Notes under the pieces: generated by a model
Told to the model about the DNA's origin: nothing
Database searches by the model: none
What the model saw: only the letters and a program-made list of their open reading frames with translations
Assembly: GCA_003457135.1 (NCBI GenBank)
Contig: DMSQ01000096.1
Span: 1-12,514, forward strand
Reading direction: 5' to 3'
Origin: Prolixibacteraceae bacterium
GTDB taxonomy: Bacteria; Bacteroidota; Bacteroidia; Bacteroidales; Prolixibacteraceae
DNA length: 12,514 bases
Made by a program: the position numbers and the translations under genes
Shown here: one piece after another, positions 1-4,812 of the stretch
Position numbering within the stretch: position 1 is the first letter of the stretch
Layout: each line of letters opens with the position of its first letter

Positions 1-450
1 GGAGTGAATTATTCGCTGATCGGGAAAGATATCAATTCAATGTCTCCGGATATGAACGGTGTAGATATGATTATGCCCATGATGACCATTACTTTGCCCA
101 TTTACCGGAAGAAATACAAAGCCATGCAGGAAGAGGTTGAATTGATGAAAACAGCAAACAAACAAGGTTATCAGGCCACTGCTAATTTGTTGCAGACAGA
201 ATATTACGAAGCAATTCAATTATATCAGGATGCCAGACGCAGAATGAAACTCTATGATAATCAACACGAACTAGCTGATAAATCGCTTAATATCCTGATG
301 AAAAGTTTTTCCGTTTCAGGTTCAGGATTGACAGATGTCCTTCGCATTCGCCAGCAGGCCCTCGATTATGAGTTGAAGAAAATTGAAGCAATTTCGGATA
401 ACAATACGGCCATTGCATGGTTAAAAAGACTTGGAAATATTAAAAAATGA
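1..450 (+). CDS. TolC/CusC-like outer membrane efflux protein, C-terminal part
   Basis: This is the C-terminal 149 codons of an outer membrane factor, the channel component of a tripartite RND efflux pump. The frame is open from base 1, so the gene starts upstream; the GTG at 4 is not a convincing start. The protein has the long amphipathic helices typical of TolC periplasmic hairpins, for example KKYKAMQEEVELMKTANKQ followed by a Gln/Glu/Arg-rich helix. It also has a short Gly/Ser turn (SVSGSGLTDVLRIRQQALDY) matching the last helical repeat of the family. A Met-rich stretch (MNGVDMIMPMMTITLPIYRK) sits just before the helix. The stop lies 4 bases before the adaptor start, so the two are probably one operon. 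The family is clear; CusC-type metal specificity is inferred from the adaptor. Confidence 0.85.
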   Translation, partial: GVNYSLIGKDINSMSPDMNGVDMIMPMMTITLPIYRKKYKAMQEEVELMKTANKQGYQATANLLQTEYYEAIQLYQDARRRMKLYDNQHELADKSLNILMKSFSVSGSGLTDVLRIRQQALDYELKKIEAISDNNTAIAWLKRLGNIKK

Positions 451-454
451 TACT

Positions 455-1990
455 ATGAAACGACAAACTATATTAACAACCGGTGCTTTGATCTTAGGTA
501 TTTTTCTTGGCTGGGCGGTTTTTCACTCTCCGGAAAAGGTGGAAGAAAGCCACAATCATTCAGCAGAAGAAAAGAAAGCCGAGATTTGGACCTGCTCAAT
601 GCATCCACAAATCAGGATGGATAAACCCGGGAAATGCCCGATTTGTGCGATGGACCTGATCCTGCTCCATTCAAATACTTCGTCCGAATCGGATGTGATG
701 GCCATTCACCTCACTAAAGAAGCTGCCCAGTTGGCCAATGTGCTGACATCGGTCGTTTCGCGCCAGAATGCGGAAAAAGAAGTGCGCCTTTACGGAAAAG
801 TGCAGGCTGACGAACGTTTGCTGCAAAATCAGGTGGCCTATATTCCCGGGCGTATTGAAAAGTTGATGATCAATTTTACCGGAGAGATGGTGAGAAAAGG
901 CCAGCCGCTGGCGCTCATTTATTCTCCTGAATTGGTTACAGCTCAGCAGGAACTGCTTGAGGCAGGAAAAACCAAACTGGCACAACCCGAAATTTACGAA
1001 GCAGCCAAAGAAAAACTCCATCAATGGAAATTAACTGATAAGCAAATCTCGGAAATCGAAAATTCGGGCAAGGTGCAGGCTAATATGGAAGTTGAATCTA
1101 CTGCAAACGGTATTGTTACTGCCCGGCGTGTAAATAATGGCGACTATGTCAGTCAGGGATCGGTTTTGTTCGAAGTTTCTGATCTTTCGCGCGTTTGGGT
1201 TTTGTTCGATGCCTACGAAAGCGATCTTCCGTTCCTGAAAAAAGGAGACAAAGTGGAATTTGCGATTCAGGCATTGCCCGGATCGGCATATTCCGGAACG
1301 ATCATGTTTATTGATCCGGTCATTGATCCGGTTAACCGTGTTGCCAAAGTCCGGCTGGAAATGAGCAATCCGGGTGGTAAGTTGAAACCCGGAATGTTTG
1401 CCACAGGAATCGTCAAATCGAACCTCGACGAGTTTAAAGATAAGCTGGTCATACCGCGCTCAGCAGTGCTTTGGACAGGAAAACGCTCCATCGTTTACGT
1501 GAAACAACCGGGAGAAGAACCTGTATTTAATATTCGTGAAATAGAACTTGGCCCACAACTTGGAAACAGTTACGTGGTAATAGATGGTTTGAAAGATGGC
1601 GAAGAAATTGTGACTCAGGGAGCGTTCAGTGTGGATGCGGCTGCCCAATTGGAAGGTAAACCGAGTATGATGAATCAACCTGTTGAGACTCACGGGGTGA
1701 CTTCAAGTCACCCCGTGAGTGTAAAATCTGAAGCTCTGCAATTTAAAGTTTCAGGCAATTGTGAAATGTGTAAAGACCGGATTGAAACGGCTGCCAAATC
1801 GGTTTCCGGCTTAAGTACTGCGGATTGGAGTTCAGAAACAAAAATGCTGCATGTTCAGTTTGACGGCGCCAAAACGAATTCAGATGTCATTCAGAAAGCC
1901 ATAGCCAAAGTTGGCCACGATACCGAAAAATACAAAGCTCCGGATGATGTTTACAAAGAGCTTCCGGAGTGCTGTTTGTATCGGAAATAA
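455..1990 (+). CDS. cusB: CusB-like RND efflux adaptor with N-terminal HMBD and C-terminal HMA domain
   Basis: This is the periplasmic adaptor (membrane fusion protein) of a copper/silver RND efflux system, 511 residues. I chose the ATG at 455 because it gives a clean N-terminal membrane anchor (MKRQTILTTGALILGIFLGW); an in-frame TTG at 431 would overlap the preceding gene. A His-rich stretch (ESHNHSAEE) is followed by an HMBD at residues 45-68 with C47, M49, H50, C61, C64 and M66. The barrel-sandwich, helical hairpin and beta-barrel regions of a CusB adaptor follow to about residue 410. Residues 431-511 are an HMA domain with the GNCEMC metal site (C436, C439) and a C-terminal ECC. The linker before the HMA is encoded by a perfect 33-base palindrome, and the HMA is nearly identical to the stand-alone protein at 10669. 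It would pass Cu(I)/Ag(I) to the pump; the RND pump gene is not in the window. Confidence 0.92.
   Translation: MKRQTILTTGALILGIFLGWAVFHSPEKVEESHNHSAEEKKAEIWTCSMHPQIRMDKPGKCPICAMDLILLHSNTSSESDVMAIHLTKEAAQLANVLTSVVSRQNAEKEVRLYGKVQADERLLQNQVAYIPGRIEKLMINFTGEMVRKGQPLALIYSPELVTAQQELLEAGKTKLAQPEIYEAAKEKLHQWKLTDKQISEIENSGKVQANMEVESTANGIVTARRVNNGDYVSQGSVLFEVSDLSRVWVLFDAYESDLPFLKKGDKVEFAIQALPGSAYSGTIMFIDPVIDPVNRVAKVRLEMSNPGGKLKPGMFATGIVKSNLDEFKDKLVIPRSAVLWTGKRSIVYVKQPGEEPVFNIREIELGPQLGNSYVVIDGLKDGEEIVTQGAFSVDAAAQLEGKPSMMNQPVETHGVTSSHPVSVKSEALQFKVSGNCEMCKDRIETAAKSVSGLSTADWSSETKMLHVQFDGAKTNSDVIQKAIAKVGHDTEKYKAPDDVYKELPECCLYRK
1688..1720 (+). repeat. 33-base perfect palindrome inside cusB (copy A), serine at centre
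   Basis: The 16-base arm actcacggggtgactt (1688-1703) is the exact reverse complement of 1705-1720, with a single C between them at 1704. It is in frame and encodes 11 linker residues (THGVTSSHPVS) between the adaptor and its HMA domain. The centre codon is TCA. It is paralogous to the palindrome at 10642-10674: the outer five and inner six bases of each arm are the same, and the five between differ with full compensation. It resembles a REP-like intragenic element. Confidence 0.9.
1745..1990 (+). repeat. HMA-coding repeat, copy A (within cusB)
   Basis: This 246-base segment encodes an 81-residue HMA domain that matches the one at 10699-10944 in 74 of 81 residues by hand alignment, with no gaps. 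Both end at the stop codon with the same ECCLYRK terminus. From palindrome to stop, both copies are 303 bases long. The eight codons between palindrome and HMA differ between copies, while the HMA and palindrome framework are kept. Confidence 0.9.
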
Positions 1991-2008
1991 TCTAATTTAA
2001 CTTCCGCC

Positions 2009-2046
2009 AATAGATCCGATGATCCTGTTCATCGATCTATTTTTTA
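2009..2046 (+). terminator. Probable intrinsic terminator after cusB
   Basis: A hairpin of about 13 base pairs lies 18 bases after the cusB stop. The left arm aatagatccgatga (2009-2022) pairs with tcatcgatctatt (2030-2042, or one base to the left), with one bulged C and a short loop. A run of T follows directly. It would end the tolC-cusB transcript. Confidence 0.7.
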
Positions 2047-2160
2047 TTAGGAATCCTTCAAACACTGGACACTATAGCTATCAAAATGTGTGAATGATGT
2101 AAATCTATTCCAGAATTGTGTAACGATTCATGGAATTTAAGGAATCACCTTTGCTTACAG

Positions 2161-2580
2161 GTGAAAAAACTATTATCCATATCATTCGCTTTTCTCATCC
2201 TGCTTTCGGGCATGCATTTCACAATTGCCACTCACTACTGTGGAGGTGAATTTGCAGGTACCAAAGCATCAGTTTCGGGTGAACTGGCTTCATGTGGTAT
2301 GGAAGGTCTTGTTGATGAATGTTCTTCTCCGGGCATTCATCTCAAAAAACATTGTTGCGACGATAAGGTTTCTTTTCTTGCAGTCGATCACAATTTTGCA
2401 CCATCGTTTAATGAATTTACTGCGCTTACACAACATATTTTGCAGGTTTTTATTATACCTGTAAATATTGAAATTCATTCTCTCACCGTTATAAATCTTA
2501 TAAGCACAAGTGTCAGTCCGCCAGACAATTTTCTGGTACACGCTGTAAGCTTGCCCAAGATTTGTGTCTTCCTGATTTGA
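2161..2580 (+). CDS. HYC_CC_PP-type small exported protein
   Basis: This predicted exported protein has 139 residues from the GTG at 2161. I prefer that start because it opens a standard signal peptide (VKKLLSISFAFLILLSG); the frame reaches back to a TTG at 2116, but that stretch (CNDSWNLRNH) is not signal-like. The signature motifs of the Bacteroidota HYC_CC_PP family occur in order: HYC at 25-27, CC at 65-66 inside KKHCCDDK, and PP at 120-121. Other cysteines at 45 and 54 could help bind metal. The biochemical role is not established. The family often lies beside copper genes, and here it sits between an RND adaptor and HMBD proteins, so metal binding in the cell envelope is a fair inference. 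Confidence 0.72.
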   Translation: MKKLLSISFAFLILLSGMHFTIATHYCGGEFAGTKASVSGELASCGMEGLVDECSSPGIHLKKHCCDDKVSFLAVDHNFAPSFNEFTALTQHILQVFIIPVNIEIHSLTVINLISTSVSPPDNFLVHAVSLPKICVFLI

Positions 2581-2732
2581 TATAAATCCACCAATTCATA
2601 TAGTTTGAAAGGTTATGCAACCTTTTCTGCTATGGATTTTTTTGGTCTTGATACTTGATCCGTATTCCTACGGATGATGCTATTAACCAATTTATTAACA
2701 TCAATTTTAAAAAATCACAAATAATTCAAAAA

Positions 2733-2861
2733 ATGAAAAATTCAAAAAGCGAAAAAAAGGAAGCAGGGGTAATCTATACCTGTTCCATGCATCCTGAGGT
2801 GAGATCGGATAAACCCGGCAAATGCCCAAAATGCGGTATGACCTTGATAGAGAAAAAATAG
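2733..2861 (+). CDS. Single-HMBD small metal-binding protein (42 aa)
   Basis: This is a very short protein made almost entirely of one heavy-metal-binding domain: YTCSMHP, nine residues, then CPKCGM, with a Lys/Glu-rich leader and tail. I chose the ATG at 2733; the frame extends back to a TTG at 2655 but the added residues look like translated spacer. No signal peptide is visible, so it may act in the cytoplasm, unlike the four-repeat protein downstream. The motif is the same as in the CusB N-terminus and the array at 2948. The domain usually occurs fused to CusB, P-type ATPases or YHS proteins. A stand-alone copper-binding peptide is likely, but its role is untested. Confidence 0.75.
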   Translation: MKNSKSEKKEAGVIYTCSMHPEVRSDKPGKCPKCGMTLIEKK

Positions 2862-2880
2862 AGTATTTATTCAAAATATT

Positions 2881-2940
2881 CGGGCAACAGCGAACCTGAA
2901 GGCCGGGTAACAGCGGAACTGAAGAAAAATTTAAACAATT
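2881..2940 (+). repeat. Intergenic repeat, copy 1 (23-base doublet) before the HMBD-array gene
   Basis: This is a leader of about 60 bases that recurs at 3993-4052 with only a few differences. Internally it is an imperfect tandem duplication with a 23-base period: cgggcaacagcgaacctgaa at 2881 and cgggtaacagcggaactgaa at 2904. It ends in an A-rich stretch just before the next start codon. It could be a regulatory or translational leader, or simply a duplicated spacer. Confidence 0.8.
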
Positions 2941-2947
2941 AAACAAG

Positions 2948-3514
2948 ATGAAAACAAAAATTCTAATAACAGTACTCGCTTTAATAATAAGCGGCACAAT
3001 GGCTTTTGCACAAAGCAAAACCAAATCAGACAAAGAACAATCAACATTAACAAAGACAGAAATGCAAAAGAGTTCGGTTTATTATACCTGCCCTATGCAT
3101 CCCGATGTAAGGTCAGATAAGCCCGGCAAATGTCCTAAATGCGGAATGGATTTGAAAGAAATGAATAATGTGGCAAAATCCTACACCTGCCCCATGCACC
3201 CGGATGTTGTAAGCGACAAGCCAGGTAAATGCACAAAGTGCGGAATGGATTTGAAAGAGATGAATAATGTGACACAATCCTACAACTGCCCTATGCACCC
3301 GGATGTTGTAAGTGACAAGCCCGGCAAATGTACCAAATGCGGTATGGATTTGAAAGAAATGAATAATGTGGCAATATCCTACACCTGCCCCATGCACCCG
3401 GATGTAGTTAGCGACAAGTCGGGTAAATGCACAAAGTGCGGTATGGACCTGGTAGAAAAGAAGCAACCGGTAAAATCAAAAGCTAAAACCAAAGGTGGGA
3501 GTTGTTGCGGATAG
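2948..3514 (+). CDS. Secreted protein with four tandem heavy-metal-binding domains
   Basis: The protein has 188 residues with a Sec signal peptide (MKTKILITVLALIISGTMAFA) and probable cleavage before Q22 or thereabouts. After a Lys/Thr/Ser-rich linker it carries four HMBD units at an exact 33-residue period, starting at Y46, Y79, Y112 and Y145. Each has YxCPMHPDV, then a conserved spacer, then CxKCGMDL. Unit 1 has DVRSDK and CPKC; units 2-4 have DVVSDK and CTKC, which suggests later expansion from one repeat. The tail is Lys-rich and ends in GGSCCG, another cysteine metal site. With at least four C/M/H sites it is likely a periplasmic copper or silver sponge or chaperone. The domains are clear; the function is inferred. 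Confidence 0.88.
   Translation: MKTKILITVLALIISGTMAFAQSKTKSDKEQSTLTKTEMQKSSVYYTCPMHPDVRSDKPGKCPKCGMDLKEMNNVAKSYTCPMHPDVVSDKPGKCTKCGMDLKEMNNVTQSYNCPMHPDVVSDKPGKCTKCGMDLKEMNNVAISYTCPMHPDVVSDKSGKCTKCGMDLVEKKQPVKSKAKTKGGSCCG
3083..3469 (+). repeat. Tandem 99-base coding repeat (four HMBD units)
   Basis: Units begin at 3083, 3182, 3281 and 3380 with a 99-base (33-codon) period; the last lacks part of the linker. The linker KEMNNV is repeated three times. The units are very similar at the nucleotide level, so copy number may vary by slippage or recombination. Confidence 0.88.
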
Positions 3515-3542
3515 CTTCACGTTAGATTTTTAGATAAATGAT

Positions 3543-3986
3543 ATGAAAATACTTTTAGCTATAGATGGCTCTGCACATAGCAAAGCAGCAATTGAGGAGG
3601 TAGCCCGAAGATTATTTCCTCTCAACACGAAAGTACACATTGTTTCTGCTTACGAAAAGATTCCGTTAATAACGACTGAGGGACCGTTGGGTGTGTCTCA
3701 AGAGTTTTATGCTGAATCCGACCGCTTTGCTTTAAAAGCGGCAAAGAATACGATCGAAAATGCAGCGAAATTTTTGCGTAAGAAAAATCCCATGTTAACT
3801 ATTACAACTGTTGTTATTGAAGGTGCTCCAAAGAGCGTCATTCTCGAAGAAGCCGAAACATTCGGCGCTGATTTGATTGTCGTTGGCTCTCATGGGTGTG
3901 GGGTTGTTGAACGCTTTCTGCTGGGCTCGGTTTCTCATGCAGTTTCATTACATGCAAAATGTTCTGTGTTGATTGTGCGTAAATAA
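3543..3986 (+). CDS. Universal stress protein, UspA family
   Basis: This is a 147-residue single-domain Usp protein, the usual length for the family. It begins with MKILLAIDGSAHSKAAIEEV, with the conserved Asp8. It ends with the nucleotide-binding signature G-x2-G-x9-G-S at G115, G118, G128 and S129 (SHGCGVVERFLLGSVS), then a beta strand CSVLIVRK. It is therefore probably an ATP-binding type. Usp proteins are cytoplasmic and accumulate in stress. Its place between HMBD and small membrane-protein genes suggests induction with the metal island, but no direct role in copper handling can be read from the sequence. Confidence 0.92.
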   Translation: MKILLAIDGSAHSKAAIEEVARRLFPLNTKVHIVSAYEKIPLITTEGPLGVSQEFYAESDRFALKAAKNTIENAAKFLRKKNPMLTITTVVIEGAPKSVILEEAETFGADLIVVGSHGCGVVERFLLGSVSHAVSLHAKCSVLIVRK

Positions 3987-3992
3987 AGTAAT

Positions 3993-4052
3993 CGGGCAAC
4001 AGCGAACCTGAAGACCGGACAACAGCGGAACTGAAGAAAAAATTAAAAAACT
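3993..4052 (+). repeat. Intergenic repeat, copy 2 (23-base doublet) before the His-rich membrane protein
   Basis: This is the second copy of the leader found at 2881-2940. The two 23-base half-units start at 3993 (cgggcaacagcgaacctgaa) and 4016. The segment again ends in an A-rich stretch just before a start codon, so both the sequence and its position relative to the next gene are conserved. Confidence 0.8.
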
Positions 4053-4057
4053 AAACA

Positions 4058-4288
4058 TTGGGCAAGCATTTATCTTGGATGATTATCGGTTGCACAGTTC
4101 CTCTGTTGCTGATTTTCCTTTTGCCATTATTTGGCATTTCCGGAAATTACACATTTCTCATTTTTATAGTTGCAATGTTCGCCTGTCATTTGTTGATGCC
4201 CATGCATCATGGGGATCATGAACATGACGGACATAAAGAACATTCTGAAACCACTAATACAGATAAACATGAATCACATCATCATTAA
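4058..4288 (+). CDS. Small DUF2933-like membrane protein with His-rich tail
   Basis: This is a 76-residue protein with two hydrophobic segments (IIGCTVPLLLIFLLPLFGI and YTFLIFIVAMFACHLLM) and a hydrophilic C-terminus rich in His (HHGDHEHDGHKEHSE...HESHHH). I use the TTG at 4058, because it lines up with the ATG of the gene behind the other copy of the intergenic repeat; the in-frame ATG at 4079 is the alternative and would shorten the first segment. The layout resembles DUF2933 proteins. The His tail together with MPMHH suggests metal binding at the membrane surface. It overlaps the next gene by 20 bases, consistent with translational coupling. Confidence 0.68.
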   Translation: MGKHLSWMIIGCTVPLLLIFLLPLFGISGNYTFLIFIVAMFACHLLMPMHHGDHEHDGHKEHSETTNTDKHESHHH

Positions 4289-4547
4289 AAAATTCGGATT
4301 AGCATTCGGTTTAACGGGTGCATTGTTATATTTCGGTTGTGGATTGGTCAGGCTCATATTGGGCACTGACAGTACAGTTAAATTTTTCAATACACTGTTG
4401 CATGGCATTGATGTTTCTACCATCATAAGAATGGAAATCTCACCAGTAGAAGCACTCTTGGGTCTTGTGCAAACATTTATTCTTTGTTGGCTGATCGGTG
4501 CTTGCATTGCAGCCATATATAATGTTTCATTTAATAAAAAATTATAA
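4269..4547 (+). CDS. DUF5676-family small membrane protein
   Basis: This 92-residue protein has two transmembrane helices (FGLAFGLTGALLYFGCGLV and ALLGLVQTFILCWLIGACIA) joined by a loop, ending in AAIYNVSFNKKL. The pattern of an N-terminal Lys-rich start, a first helix with FGLAFGLT, a loop with SPVEALLGLV and a terminal IYN matches DUF5676 proteins, which often sit beside copper P-type ATPases. I chose the ATG at 4269; the frame runs back to an ATG at 4209, but that would overlap most of the preceding gene's tail. The function of the family is unknown. Confidence 0.7.
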   Translation: MNHIIIKKFGLAFGLTGALLYFGCGLVRLILGTDSTVKFFNTLLHGIDVSTIIRMEISPVEALLGLVQTFILCWLIGACIAAIYNVSFNKKL

Positions 4548-4586
4548 ACTCAATTTTATTAAGGATAAAAAGCAAACAATTTCTAA

Positions 4587-4793
4587 TTGACCAATAAATT
4601 CAGCCATATCTCTGAAATCGTGTATTGTACCATTAAAAGTTTCGGATTAAAACAAGGAAATTTATTTGCAATCTTCTGCCCAATGGCTTTTGACGGTAAA
4701 GGAGCATATTGGATCAGCGACAGCAAAACTGTTCAAAATCCATATTTTGGAAGTAAAATGCCACCCTGTGGTGAAGTCAAGGAAGAGTTATAA
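4587..4793 (+). pseudogene. Remnant of a DUF3347-type protein (C-terminal part only)
   Basis: These 68 codons encode the C-terminal part of the DUF3347 domain: SHISEIVYCTIKSFGL, then FCPMAFDGKGAYWIS, then NPYFGSKMPPCGEVKEEL. These conserved blocks, with CPMA, NPYFG and the CG pair, close full DUF3347 proteins, usually well over 100 residues and with a signal peptide. Here there is an in-frame stop directly upstream (TAA at 4584) and no good start; the TTG at 4587 would give a protein without the N-terminal helices. It is most likely a deletion remnant sitting 19 bases before the ATPase start. A short expressed product cannot be excluded. Confidence 0.7.
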
Positions 4794-4812
4794 TGCAATT
4801 CAAAATATTAAA

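Noticed and set aside
1688..1720. Palindrome as a transcription terminator
   Set aside because: It is inside an open coding frame with no T-run after it, and the second copy is likewise within a coding context.
2608..2675. Two short hairpins (2608-2625 and 2658-2675) after the HYC_CC_PP gene
   Set aside because: The stems are only seven base pairs; one is followed by T-rich sequence only some ten bases later. They are too weak to call terminators.
3113..3466. Long open frame on the minus strand across the HMBD repeats
   Set aside because: It has the same 99-base period as the + strand repeats and no start context; it is a shadow of the real gene.
3083..3469. Tandem repeats as a CRISPR array
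   Set aside because: The repeats are in frame, have no unique spacers and encode a conserved metal-binding domain.
4666..4812. Upstream in-frame extension of the copB reading frame
   Set aside because: It overlaps the DUF3347 remnant in another frame and shows no family similarity; the ATG at 4813 opens the expected His-rich N-terminus.
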